In this document: one piece after another, positions 26,078-35,254 of the stretch
Position numbering within the stretch: the first letter of the stretch is position 1
How the letters are laid out: each line of letters begins with the position of its first letter
NCBI RefSeq assembly: GCF_000621745.1
Contig: NZ_JHXK01000009.1
Coordinates: 186,001-250,000, forward strand
Direction of reading: 5' to 3'
DNA length: 64,000 nt
Source: Clostridium beijerinckii HUN142
Lineage (GTDB): Bacteria > Bacillota > Clostridia > Clostridiales > Clostridiaceae
Translations under genes and position numbers: made by a program
Notes under the pieces: model-generated
Told to the model about the DNA's origin: nothing
Seen by the model: the letters and a program-made list of their open reading frames with translations, nothing else
Database searches by the model: none

Positions 26078-28225
26078 CTAGCTAATTAATCTAACCTCAA
26101 AAGAAATTCCTTCTGAAGAATCCTTTCCTAATGTAAATTCAAACATTCCTTCATCACTTTTATATTGATTCTCTCCATTCCAATAACGAAGATCTTTTTC
26201 ATCAATGGTAAACTCTACAGTTTTTGTTTCATTAGGATTAATCATAATTTGTTTGTATTTAATCAACTGTTTAACTGGTCTTGAAATATCTGCAACTTTA
26301 TCTCTCATATACAATTGTACTGTTTCTATACCAGTATACTTTCCTATGTTAGTAACATTAATACTGCATGATATTCGCTCTTTTTTGCTTAGTTCTTTTT
26401 TACTTATATTTAAATTATCATACTTAAACTGCGAATATCCCAGCCCATATCCAAACGGAAATAGTGGCTCATTTAGGACATCTAAATATTGGGACTTATA
26501 TCTTTTTTCGTTCTTAAGTAATTCTTTTGGTCTCCCTGTTGCTAAATTATTATAGTAAACTGGAATTTGACCTACTCCTCTTGGAAAGCTCATAGTAAGC
26601 TTTCCACTTGGATTATAATCACCATATAGAATATCTGCAATTGCATTTCCACCTTCTGTTCCTGGGAACCAGCACTCTAAAACTGCATCGGCTTCTTCTA
26701 TTACATTAGTAAGATCTAGTGGGCGACCATTTATTAGAAGAACTATCAAAGGCTTGTTCAACTTTTTCATACAACGTAAAAGCTTTATTTGAGCTTCTGG
26801 AAGAGTTATATTGCTAACACATCCTGCTTCTCCGCTTTTTTCTTCTTCTTCTCCTAATGCTAATACAATAACATCTGCTCTTTTAGCTTTTTCTATTATT
26901 TCCTCTGATTTTTCTTTCGAAATTTCATTAAAGGATGTCGTTTCTACGCCTTCAAGCCTGATATTCTTATTTATTAATCCTTGTTCAATTGTAATTACAT
27001 CATTAAGGTCTCCATCTAAAGACCATGGGCCTAATATTGATGAGCTACTTGCATATGGTCCAATTAATATTACATTTTTACTACGCTCCAAAGGCAATAC
27101 ATCGGAATTTTTTAATAACACTGCAGATTTAGAAGCCGCTTCTCTTGCTACCTTTCTGAAATCACTACATAACAATGTTTGCTTTTCTTTTTCATAAGAA
27201 ATCCCTCTGTATGGATCTTCAAATAATCCACACTCATTCTTAAGTAAAAGAATTCTCTCCACTGCTTCATCTAATAGCTTTTCCATACTCTTATCTTTGC
27301 ATAGTTCTGGTAAAGCTTCAAAATATGCTGTAGTAGCCATTTCAATATCTATTCCAGCTTTTAATGATAACTTTGCTGCATCTATGCTATTTTCCGCTGT
27401 GCCATGAGGTATTAGTTCCTTTACTGCTCCCCAGTCGGAAATCACGGCACCTTCATATTTCCATTCTTCTCTTAATATTTTTCGCAAGAGCCATGTATTA
27501 GCAGTAGCTGGTATTCCATTCAATACATTAAAGGAAGACATTATTGATTTTGCTCCAGCTTTTATAGCTTCATAATAAGGTGGAAAATATTCATTTCTCA
27601 ATCTACATTCTGAAATATCAACTGTATTATAATCTCTTCCTCCCTCTGCTGCTCCATATGCCGCAAAATGTTTTACACAAGAAATTAAGGTATCTGGATC
27701 TTTTAAATCACCATTTTGATATCCTCGAACCATGGCTGCTCCAAATATACTATTGAGAAGAGTATCTTCTCCAAAACTTTCAATAACTCTTCCCCATCTT
27801 GGATCTCTGACTATATCTACCATAGGCGAAAATGTTGCTTGATATCCTGAAGAACTGCCTTCTCTTGCTGCAACTCTTGCAGTTTTTTCTATTAATTCCT
27901 CATCCCATGAACATGAAAGCGCTAGTGGAATAGGAAATATAGTCTTAAATCCATGTATAATATCATGCATAAAAAGTAGCGGAATTCCTAAACGGTTATT
28001 ATCTAAATATTCTTTTTGAATTTCAAACATCATCTTTGCATCTAATTTACCTAAAACAGTTCCTATCATCCATTTTTGCTCTTTTGTAAATTTAAGCTTA
28101 GAAACCGTTCCTGTTGCTGAAGTATTAGAATTATAATAATAACTTGTTCTGATTTGTGTTAATTGTCCTATTTTTTCTTCCAATGTCATCTTAGACAACA
28201 GGGTTTTTATCTCTTCATTTTTCAT
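26078..28225 (-). CDS. Glycoside hydrolase family 3 beta-glucosidase, 715 aa
   Basis: A complete GH3 enzyme of BglX-like architecture. The barrel domain (KMTLEEKIGQLTQ, DNNRLGIPLLFMHDIIHGF, DPRWGRVIESFGED) carries the nucleophile in YEGAVISDWGAVKEL near residues 265-280. The sandwich domain and a C-terminal FnIII-like domain (IETVQLYMRDKVADISRPVKQLI) follow. It has no signal peptide, unlike periplasmic BglX, so it works on imported sugar. Located between the EIIBC gene and the operon's terminator, it likely removes a beta-glucosyl group from the sugar brought in by the PTS. Confidence 0.9.
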   Translation of the reverse strand: MKNEEIKTLLSKMTLEEKIGQLTQIRTSYYYNSNTSATGTVSKLKFTKEQKWMIGTVLGKLDAKMMFEIQKEYLDNNRLGIPLLFMHDIIHGFKTIFPIPLALSCSWDEELIEKTARVAAREGSSSGYQATFSPMVDIVRDPRWGRVIESFGEDTLLNSIFGAAMVRGYQNGDLKDPDTLISCVKHFAAYGAAEGGRDYNTVDISECRLRNEYFPPYYEAIKAGAKSIMSSFNVLNGIPATANTWLLRKILREEWKYEGAVISDWGAVKELIPHGTAENSIDAAKLSLKAGIDIEMATTAYFEALPELCKDKSMEKLLDEAVERILLLKNECGLFEDPYRGISYEKEKQTLLCSDFRKVAREAASKSAVLLKNSDVLPLERSKNVILIGPYASSSSILGPWSLDGDLNDVITIEQGLINKNIRLEGVETTSFNEISKEKSEEIIEKAKRADVIVLALGEEEEKSGEAGCVSNITLPEAQIKLLRCMKKLNKPLIVLLINGRPLDLTNVIEEADAVLECWFPGTEGGNAIADILYGDYNPSGKLTMSFPRGVGQIPVYYNNLATGRPKELLKNEKRYKSQYLDVLNEPLFPFGYGLGYSQFKYDNLNISKKELSKKERISCSINVTNIGKYTGIETVQLYMRDKVADISRPVKQLIKYKQIMINPNETKTVEFTIDEKDLRYWNGENQYKSDEGMFEFTLGKDSSEGISFEVRLIS

Positions 28226-28237
28226 AAGCTTCCTCTC

Positions 28238-29632
28238 TTACTGCTCTTCTTTATCTTTATATCCAAACATGAATGTTAGCGCAAAGGCTACTCCAAAAGA
28301 AATCGCTATTACTAATATATATAATGGAAATTGATTATTTAAATAAAGAAGCATTCCTGGTAAAGCAGATATCCCCATACCAGTGGCTTTAAGTTTAAAT
28401 AGTGAGGCTAAAAATCCACCTACACCTCCACCAACAAGTCCCATTATAAACGGTTTTACAAATCTTAAATTGACACCGAATATAGCTGGTTCTGTAATCC
28501 CCAAAAGTGCTGATATTACTGATGGAAAAGATAAAGCTTTGATTTTTTTAGACTTAGTTTTCATACCTACTGCAAATGCTGCTCCAGCCTGTGCAGCTAT
28601 TGCACAAGAACCTATAGGATTTACAAGATTCCAGTTTGTTTGAGCCAGCATCTGAATTTCAACAACACTTAATGCTTGGTGAATTCCTGTAACTACTATT
28701 AATTGAGATATTCCTCCCCAAATTAATCCACCTAATCCAAGAGGTAATGTAAATAACATTGTTACAACGTATACAAGAGAAACCTCAATTTCATGAGCAA
28801 TAGGCCCAATAATTAATAATCCAAAAATTAATGTAACAAGTAATGTCAAAAATGGTGTAAGTATTAAATCAAATGTATCTGATATTCTTTTTCTAAGCCA
28901 AATCTCAAATTTTGCTCCAATAAATCCTGCAAAGAAAGCTGGTAATACTGATGCCTGATATCCTGACATCTTAAGACCGAATAACACAAGTGGTTCAGCT
29001 GTTCCTTGAGCTACTGCCCAACCATTAGGAAGTGATGGGCTAACAAGCATAAGTCCTATCATAATTCCAAGTATTGGTGTTCCCCCAAACTTTTTAAATG
29101 ATGACCAGCAAATAAGAACTGGTAAAAATGCAAATGCAGTATCGGTTAATATTTGAGTAAATGCTAATAATGAACTCGGAATGCTTTCTGGTGTTAATCC
29201 AAACATTGCTAATATTGGTTGTTGTAATAAAACTCCTCTAAGTCCCATGAACAACCCTGTAGCAACCATTGCTGGTATGATTGGTACAAATATATCAGAA
29301 AATATACGAATTGCCCTTTTAAATTTGTTATCGCCTTGCTCAGCTACCATTTGGCTTTGCTCTGATTTTGATGTACCAGATATGCCAAGATTACTTACTT
29401 GTTCAAATACTTTATTTACAGTTCCTGTACCAAAAATAATTTGATATTGTCCTGAAGTAAAGAAAAATCCTTTTACCTTATCAATCTCTTCAACTACTTT
29501 ATCATCAACTTTTTGTCTATCTTTAAGAATAAGTCTTAATCTTGTAGCACAGTGAGCCGCCGAAATAATATTATCTGCGCCTCCTACTGCTTCAATAACT
29601 TCTTTAGCGATCTTTTCATAATTATCACTCAT
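28238..29632 (-). CDS. PTS EIIBC permease, sucrose/beta-glucoside type, 464 aa
   Basis: Residues 1-90 are an EIIB domain with the phosphorylated cysteine in SAAHCATRLRLIL (about residue 27). Residues 105-455 form the EIIC channel with about ten helices; GITEPAIFGVNLR is the conserved EIIC loop. There is no fused EIIA. Sequence style and the GH32 neighbour favour the sucrose (ScrA/SacP) subgroup. It overlaps the GH32 gene by eight bases. It imports and phosphorylates a disaccharide or sucrose-containing sugar using the EIIA encoded at 22970-23443. Confidence 0.88.
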   Translation of the reverse strand: MSDNYEKIAKEVIEAVGGADNIISAAHCATRLRLILKDRQKVDDKVVEEIDKVKGFFFTSGQYQIIFGTGTVNKVFEQVSNLGISGTSKSEQSQMVAEQGDNKFKRAIRIFSDIFVPIIPAMVATGLFMGLRGVLLQQPILAMFGLTPESIPSSLLAFTQILTDTAFAFLPVLICWSSFKKFGGTPILGIMIGLMLVSPSLPNGWAVAQGTAEPLVLFGLKMSGYQASVLPAFFAGFIGAKFEIWLRKRISDTFDLILTPFLTLLVTLIFGLLIIGPIAHEIEVSLVYVVTMLFTLPLGLGGLIWGGISQLIVVTGIHQALSVVEIQMLAQTNWNLVNPIGSCAIAAQAGAAFAVGMKTKSKKIKALSFPSVISALLGITEPAIFGVNLRFVKPFIMGLVGGGVGGFLASLFKLKATGMGISALPGMLLYLNNQFPLYILVIAISFGVAFALTFMFGYKDKEEQ

Positions 29633-30998
29633 TTATATTTTCCCCCTTGTAATTCCACAAATTTAGTTTTAATTTTCCATTAGAATTTATTCGGATATCA
29701 TTATCCTGAAAATACACTCTGCTAGAAATAACTTTTTCCCCTTCGTTTATAAATATTTCCACTGATGAGTTATCAATAAATACCCTAAGCATCTTTAAAC
29801 TTTCGTTAACATTTAAGGATTTTTCATCAAACTCTCCTGTAAGCCAATTAAGTCTTTTAATATTTAATATCTTATCATTGGAATTGTAATGTAGTTTAAG
29901 CGCTCCTAATATAGTACAATTAAATTCATTTTCATCATCTAAAATGAATTCCATCTCTTTATAGTAATCCCTAACTTCTAGACTTATTTCTTCATTTTCT
30001 ATATGTTTCTCAATTTTATCATTTCTTAAAGATTGTAATTCTTTAATTGGTTTCTGATATAACCAATTATTTTTATATATGAACTCTCTTGGATATGTAA
30101 AGCTGTGAAGCCATCCATCGTTTACAGATAACTGTGACATTTGGTAGTCATATTCACCGCCCCCCATCCAAGACATATATAATGTTCGTTTATTTTCATC
30201 TACAAAAGATTGAGGTGCATAAAAATCAAACCCTTCATCTACTCTAATTCCTTCTTTATGTGGTGTAAATGTTCCTTTTTCTTTTGAAAATTCACCACTC
30301 ATCCATACTGCATGACAGCTATCTTTTTCTATTCCATTTTCTATCTTCTTCTCTTGCCTGCTGACAATTAAGATATACTCTTCTCCAAGGCGAATCATAT
30401 CTGGACATTCGCACATATATCCCCAGTTCATCGTGTCTGGAAGCAAATTGCCTTTATAATTCCAATTATATAAATCTTCTGACCAAAAAAGTGCTACATT
30501 TCCTTTCTTTTCACTAGTCTGTGCTCCTACTATCATCCACCATATATTTTCTTCTTCATCTTTCCAAACTTTTGGATCTCTAAAATGTGCTGTGTATCCT
30601 TCTGGCAGATAGATAACTGGTCCATGTTTTTGAAATGTAATTCCATCTTCTGAAGTTGCTAAACATTGATAAGTTTCTCTATCTCCATTTTCTTTTCTTA
30701 CATTCCCTGTATAAAACAGATATATTTTTCCATTAAATACAATTCCATTTCCAGAATAGCATCCATTTTTGTCATACCACATATCTGGCTTTAATGCTAT
30801 CCCTTTGTCTTCCCAGTTAACTAAATCTTTAGAAATACAATGCCTCCAGCATTTTGCCCCTTGTGGTGTAACTTCTTCTAACCATTGATAAAAAGCATGA
30901 TATGTTCCTTTGAATTCTACTAATCCATTTGGATCATTTAAAAAACCTGTTTTGGGTGTAACATGATGCTTAGGTTTTATCCTATTTTCTTTATCCAT
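29625..30998 (-). CDS. Glycoside hydrolase family 32, sucrose-6-phosphate hydrolase type, 457 aa
   Basis: A five-bladed GH32 enzyme. The nucleophile motif is GFLNDPNGL (Asp-22), the transition-state motif AHFRDPKVW near 137 and the acid/base motif MCECPDMIRLG near 197. The C-terminal beta-sandwich follows. Cytoplasmic, no signal peptide. Next to a sucrose-type EIIBC it should split sucrose 6-phosphate, or a larger phosphorylated sucrose derivative, to release fructose. It is the first gene of the GH32-EIIBC-GH3 operon and is preceded by GAGGAAAG and a TATAAT promoter. Confidence 0.9.
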   Translation of the reverse strand: MDKENRIKPKHHVTPKTGFLNDPNGLVEFKGTYHAFYQWLEEVTPQGAKCWRHCISKDLVNWEDKGIALKPDMWYDKNGCYSGNGIVFNGKIYLFYTGNVRKENGDRETYQCLATSEDGITFQKHGPVIYLPEGYTAHFRDPKVWKDEEENIWWMIVGAQTSEKKGNVALFWSEDLYNWNYKGNLLPDTMNWGYMCECPDMIRLGEEYILIVSRQEKKIENGIEKDSCHAVWMSGEFSKEKGTFTPHKEGIRVDEGFDFYAPQSFVDENKRTLYMSWMGGGEYDYQMSQLSVNDGWLHSFTYPREFIYKNNWLYQKPIKELQSLRNDKIEKHIENEEISLEVRDYYKEMEFILDDENEFNCTILGALKLHYNSNDKILNIKRLNWLTGEFDEKSLNVNESLKMLRVFIDNSSVEIFINEGEKVISSRVYFQDNDIRINSNGKLKLNLWNYKGENINE

Positions 30999-31037
30999 CT
31001 AATCTCTTTCCTCCTTCCTCTTATCGTTTACACCTGT

Positions 31038-31065
31038 ATTATATAACATAAGATCTCGCAAACAA
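31038..31065 (-). promoter_or_regulatory. Promoter of the GH32-EIIBC-GH3 operon
   Basis: On the minus strand TTGTTT (31060-31065) and TATAAT (31038-31043) are 16 bases apart, and the start codon follows about 40 bases downstream. The leader is too short for an antitermination switch, agreeing with a DNA-binding PRD regulator. Confidence 0.6.
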
Positions 31066-31376
31066 AGTCGCTTATTTACCTCTAGAAGTGGCAAAATAAA
31101 TATCATATATTTTCACTTTTTTATCATGTTTAATACTTTTTACTCACTACTTACGTATAATTATTTTTTATATAAGATCTACTAAGCTGACTTTACGAAA
31201 TATTTAGCATTACGAAATTAGTTAATATTACAATAAGAGTATTTATACAGATTCCTATAAAATCAAAACACCTCACTAGAACACAAATTTTAGATTCTAG
31301 TGAGGTTTATGGTCTATATAATACGTGCGCATGAATAATAATGTCTTTTATTTTCTTGTATTTTACACCTTATTAC
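31066..31376. other. Intergenic region upstream of the sugar operon
   Basis: About 310 AT-rich bases holding the histidine-kinase operon terminator at 31270-31307. The regulator's target should lie just above the promoter, but no convincing operator dyad is seen. Confidence 0.4.
31270..31307 (-). terminator. Terminator of the glycosyltransferase/two-component operon
   Basis: CCTCACTAGAA and TTCTAGTGAGG are perfect complements; the minus strand continues TGTTTTGATTTTAT. It lies about 70 bases after the kinase stop. Confidence 0.8.
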
Positions 31377-32750
31377 TTATTTATATATTCTTAGATAGAT
31401 CTTAAACACATCATTCTCACATTCTGCCCAGATTTCACCCTTATGAAGTTCTACTATATTCTTTGAAATCGCCAGTCCTAGCCCTGACCCACTAACTTTA
31501 GAGTTTCTAGATTTATCACTTCTATAAAATCTTTCAAAAAGTTTTAATGTATCTTCTAAACCGTCGTTAGCTACTTCATTTTTAAATGAAATGGTTACAT
31601 ATTCACTGCTTTCTATTAAATTTATATATATCTCTGTGCCTTCTACACCGTACTTAACTGCATTTGATAACAGATTTTCAAAAACTCTTCCTAGCTTGCT
31701 TGAATCAACATTTAAAATTACTTTAGATGCCTCGTACTCTTTTTTTAAATTCATATTTCTTTTTTGAGCTTCACCAAACAATTCGCCTATGCTTTGCTCT
31801 AATATCTCAACCACATTTACCTCTCTCTTATTTAAAGATATTCCGCCTGATTCTAACTTGGAATATTCAAATAGATCTTCTATAAGCTTATTTAACTTAT
31901 AAGCTTTTTCTATGGAAATAGCAGTATACTTCTTTTTATTTTCCTCTGTAGTCTTTTCGTCCCCTACAAGCTGCATATAAGCTATAAGCGAAGTTAATGG
32001 AGTTCTTAAATCATGTGAAACATTAGTTATAAGCTCTGTTTTAAATTCTTCCTGAGCTCTTTCCTTTTCAATATTTTCCTTAAGTTTCTCTGCCATGGAA
32101 TTCATACTTTCAGCCAAGAATCCAAGCTCATCCATCCCCTTCTTTTGAATCCTATAATCTAAGTTTCCATTTGAAAATTCTACTGCACCTTCTGCTATTT
32201 GTTTTATATATTTTACTTTTCTGCTGGTTAAAAAGAATGTTAAAAGCATTGCTATAATTACAGGCGACAATAAAATCATTAATAATTCATTATCAGTATA
32301 TTTTTTCTCATCAATTTCATTATACTTCTCATAAATATATAGTTTTTCTTCATTACCATCTATTGTGATATCATAAACTTGATATACATTCCCATCTTTG
32401 TATTCTCTATTAAGCCACTTCCGGATTTTTTCTACATCTAATTTATCTCCTTCTACATTTTTTGATTTCAGCAATATATCTCCATTTACGTCTGCTATTA
32501 CAGCATTTACATCATATAATTTTGCAACATTATTTAAGTATTCTTCACAGGATTCATCATTTCTATTTACAAATCTGTTTATATCAACAAAAGCTTTATT
32601 AAAATTATTAACATGCCCAGACACAGTACCTTCATATATATAATATAGAATTGCACCTATTCCCACTAATATTATTAAAGCACTAATAACATTCATTAAT
32701 ATAAATTTTATATTCAAGCTGCTTAAGCTTTTTATTATTTTATTCTTCAA
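31377..32750 (-). CDS. Membrane sensor histidine kinase, 457 aa
   Basis: Two transmembrane helices (about residues 12-36 and 159-180) enclose an extracellular sensor domain of some 120 residues. A HAMP region follows, then the H-box NVSHDLRTPLTSLIAYM, the N-box VFENLLSNAVKYG and the G-boxes ending GSGLGLAISKNIVELH. Start candidates are GTG at 32759 and TTG at 32750; GAGGTG fits the latter. It directly follows its response-regulator gene and closes the glycosyltransferase operon. It probably senses a cell-envelope signal, as expected from its lipid-linked-sugar neighbours. Confidence 0.88.
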   Translation of the reverse strand: MKNKIIKSLSSLNIKFILMNVISALIILVGIGAILYYIYEGTVSGHVNNFNKAFVDINRFVNRNDESCEEYLNNVAKLYDVNAVIADVNGDILLKSKNVEGDKLDVEKIRKWLNREYKDGNVYQVYDITIDGNEEKLYIYEKYNEIDEKKYTDNELLMILLSPVIIAMLLTFFLTSRKVKYIKQIAEGAVEFSNGNLDYRIQKKGMDELGFLAESMNSMAEKLKENIEKERAQEEFKTELITNVSHDLRTPLTSLIAYMQLVGDEKTTEENKKKYTAISIEKAYKLNKLIEDLFEYSKLESGGISLNKREVNVVEILEQSIGELFGEAQKRNMNLKKEYEASKVILNVDSSKLGRVFENLLSNAVKYGVEGTEIYINLIESSEYVTISFKNEVANDGLEDTLKLFERFYRSDKSRNSKVSGSGLGLAISKNIVELHKGEIWAECENDVFKIYLRIYK

Positions 32751-32762
32751 CCCTTTCACCTC

Positions 32763-33461
32763 TTACTTATCAATCTTGTATCCAACACCCCATACCAACT
32801 TTATATATTTAGGCTCTTTCGGGTTGATTTCTATCTTTTCTCTTATATTTCTAATATGAACTGCTACAGTATTATCAGAATTGAAAAAAGGTTCATCCCA
32901 TACATTTTCATATATCTGTTCAGTACTTAATACTCTGCCAATGTTTGTTGCTAAAACTTTTAAGATTTCAAATTCTCTTGGAGTCAATCTAACAAATTTG
33001 TCGTCTACAAATACTTCCCTATTTGCTGTATTTATTACAAGCCCATCTATGCATATCTCATCATCATTTTCTTCTCTTGGTTCATTAAAACTTGTAGTTC
33101 TTCTTATTTGGGATTTCACTCTTGCAACAAGTTCTAAAGGATTAAATGGCTTTACCACATAATCATCTGCACCAATATTTAAACCTAATATCTTATCACT
33201 GTCCTCACTTTTAGCTGACAGCATTATTATAGGCATCTTTTTTTCTTCTCTGATTTTTAAGCATGTCCTAATGCCATCTAATTTAGGCATCATTATATCT
33301 AAGATTATTAAATCTATAGCTTCATTCTTTAATTTTTCTAAAGCTTCTAATCCATCACAAGCTGTGACAACCTCATAACCTTCATTTATCAAATAAATTT
33401 CTATAACTTCTCTTATATCTTTTTCATCATCTACAACTAATATTGATTTTTTCTTTTCCAT
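32763..33461 (-). CDS. OmpR/PhoB-family response regulator, 232 aa
   Basis: Receiver domain at residues 1-118 with the phosphorylated aspartate in LIILDIMMPKLDG and the lysine in DDYVVKPFNP. The winged-helix DNA-binding domain occupies about 135-230 (LTPREFEILKVLATNIGRVLSTEQIYENVW). GTG at 33470 overlaps the glycosyltransferase gene, but ATG at 33461 has AAGGTG at correct spacing. Partner of the downstream kinase. It may autoregulate the operon. Confidence 0.9.
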   Translation of the reverse strand: MEKKKSILVVDDEKDIREVIEIYLINEGYEVVTACDGLEALEKLKNEAIDLIILDIMMPKLDGIRTCLKIREEKKMPIIMLSAKSEDSDKILGLNIGADDYVVKPFNPLELVARVKSQIRRTTSFNEPREENDDEICIDGLVINTANREVFVDDKFVRLTPREFEILKVLATNIGRVLSTEQIYENVWDEPFFNSDNTVAVHIRNIREKIEINPKEPKYIKLVWGVGYKIDK

Positions 33462-33462
33462 G

Positions 33463-34728
33463 CTATACACCTTGCCTTTTCCTTATCTTTGAATCTCTAT
33501 ATTTGCACATTTTATGGTAAACATAATTACCTGAAAAAATAATCATCAGTGGCATAAGAGGATATGCATATCTGCTACATGTAAAGTATGGAAGATACAC
33601 TGCATTCATAGTTATTATACTTAGGGTAATAACCTGTTTTCCTAAAGTGAAATTTTTTTCTTTAACAACATTTCTAATACTAATAATTGCTGTAATTAAT
33701 ATAAAATAATGTTCTATAAACGCAAGCAAGTTTTTTATACCTATATATTGAGTCCAATAAAACGGCTCATACCAAAAGTAAAAAGTCTTTCCAATTGTAT
33801 ACCAATATGCAAATTTAAAAGGTTCTTCTTTTCCGTATATATTTAACCTTTCTATTCCTTCCTCTACTTCATATTTATCATTTTGTATAGAATCATCGCT
33901 CTTCCTATACTCAACTCCCCATCCGTTATCCTGATTATAGTTAATAAATGTACCTTGCAAAAATGGATTACCACTTGACTTTGTAAATGGTATAAACATA
34001 TTAAAATTATTGTAATTTCTTACCCACCAAGGCGACATTATAATGCAAAATATAATTACTACTATACTAGCATATTTAACCATTTCTTTCATCTTATACC
34101 TAGCCTTAATCCAAATTGCAAGTATTACTAGTGGGTATACTGCTATTGTCGGTTTAAATAAACAACCTAAACTCCAAACTATTCCTGCCAGTGCATAGTA
34201 TTTTATTTTCTTAGTTTCTAATGCTTTAATACTTAAATATATAAGCAATAGAATCAAGAACTTAAATGTGACTTCCATTAATATAAGGTTTGCAGAATAT
34301 ATCTCAACAATATAAATTGAATCAACTATACAAGCTATTAAAGCTGCTTTTTCATTAAAAACTTTTTTTCCTATTAGAAATATTAAATTTAAGCTGCATA
34401 TCTGCAGAACAACTTGAAATATCCTAAATGCCATGATGGCCTGAAATTTCCCAAATATCATTACAAAGAACGAGAGTATAAAGGTTAATCCTGGCATTAT
34501 ATAAACTGTGGGCTTACTTATATCTTCATACGAAAATATTCTATTCTCTACCAAATTCCAAGCGCTTCTTATATATTTAACATCATCATTATCAAAACTC
34601 TCCAAACTTCCAAGCAATGTAGAATTACCATGTTTGAAAATCGAAATAAGAGCCACTATTATAAATAATATTTCCAAAAGAATAAGTCCAAATTTTATCC
34701 TTTTATTTTCCTTATAAGTAATAAACAT
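33463..34728 (-). CDS. GT-C type glycosyltransferase (ArnT/PMT family 39-like), 421 aa
   Basis: A polytopic membrane protein with about ten helices. The first extracytoplasmic loop has SFDNDDVKYIRSAWNLVENRIF, the acidic-pair position used by GT-C enzymes to bind a lipid-phosphate sugar, followed by KPTVYIMPGLTF. Such enzymes move a sugar from polyprenyl phosphate to a surface acceptor (lipid, teichoic acid or protein). The acceptor is unknown. It sits between an SMR-type carrier gene and the two-component genes in one operon. Confidence 0.78.
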   Translation of the reverse strand: MFITYKENKRIKFGLILLEILFIIVALISIFKHGNSTLLGSLESFDNDDVKYIRSAWNLVENRIFSYEDISKPTVYIMPGLTFILSFFVMIFGKFQAIMAFRIFQVVLQICSLNLIFLIGKKVFNEKAALIACIVDSIYIVEIYSANLILMEVTFKFLILLLIYLSIKALETKKIKYYALAGIVWSLGCLFKPTIAVYPLVILAIWIKARYKMKEMVKYASIVVIIFCIIMSPWWVRNYNNFNMFIPFTKSSGNPFLQGTFINYNQDNGWGVEYRKSDDSIQNDKYEVEEGIERLNIYGKEEPFKFAYWYTIGKTFYFWYEPFYWTQYIGIKNLLAFIEHYFILITAIISIRNVVKEKNFTLGKQVITLSIITMNAVYLPYFTCSRYAYPLMPLMIIFSGNYVYHKMCKYRDSKIRKRQGV

Positions 34729-34739
34729 ATTTTTCTCCT

Positions 34740-35084
34740 CTACTTAGCAATAATAAATGTTCCAATTATTATAAATATTGCTCCTAAACCTTTGTTAAAT
34801 GTAAAATACTCCTTGAATATTAAAACTCCAGCAAGTATTCCCCCTATATAACATAAGCTTTGCAATGGATATATCCTGCTTAATTCTTCCTTTGATAATA
34901 TGTAGATCCAAATTATTGTAGCAAACACATATATAATGCCTCCGCCTAATATATAAGGATTAAAAAACATATCAATAATTCCTGTAATTGAGAAATTAAA
35001 ACTACTTTTTCCTATACCAATCTTCCATAATACTTGACCTGAAACCAACATTATTATGTTTAAGAATAACAATAAATACATCAT
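34740..35084 (-). CDS. SMR/EamA-type small carrier (ArnE/ArnF-like), 114 aa
   Basis: Four predicted helices: about 2-20, 35-53, 60-80 and 95-112. The ESRIYPLQSLCYIGG-like segment (EELSRIYPLQSLCYIGG) and small size match the single-domain DMT/SMR carriers such as ArnE/ArnF, which flip undecaprenyl-phosphate sugars across the membrane. Its start codon overlaps the stop of the 49-residue peptide gene by four bases (ATGA). In this operon it is the probable flippase between the GT2 synthase and the GT39 transferase. Confidence 0.75.
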   Translation of the reverse strand: MMYLLLFLNIIMLVSGQVLWKIGIGKSSFNFSITGIIDMFFNPYILGGGIIYVFATIIWIYILSKEELSRIYPLQSLCYIGGILAGVLIFKEYFTFNKGLGAIFIIIGTFIIAK

Positions 35085-35230
35085 CTATTCTCTTGCTCCT
35101 TTATAAATTGCCAAATCACAGCATTTTCTTGTATCAGCCTAACTAATCTCCTCTTTATCTCATATATTTGTCTGACTAAATAAGCTATTGCAAAAATTAA
35201 TATTATCAAAAAAATTATTATTCCATTCAT
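35081..35230 (-). CDS. 49-residue single-span membrane peptide
   Basis: The reading frame begins ATG at 35230, preceded by AAGGAG at good spacing, and ends TGA overlapping the carrier gene start. The product has one hydrophobic helix (IIIFLIILIFAIAYLV, residues 4-19) followed by a basic amphipathic tail (RQIYEIKRRLVRLIQENAV, then IWQFIKEQENR). Good ribosome binding site, operon position and stop-start overlap support a real gene. It could be a small partner of the GT2 enzyme or the carrier. Not recognised as a known family. Confidence 0.72.
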   Translation of the reverse strand: MNGIIIFLIILIFAIAYLVRQIYEIKRRLVRLIQENAVIWQFIKEQENR

Positions 35231-35254
35231 AATTTAATCTCCTTATTTACATTT

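Noticed and set aside
27910..27935. CcpA cre-like sequence TGAAAGCGCTAGTG
   Set aside because: It falls deep inside the GH3 coding region and misses the last two consensus positions; probably chance.
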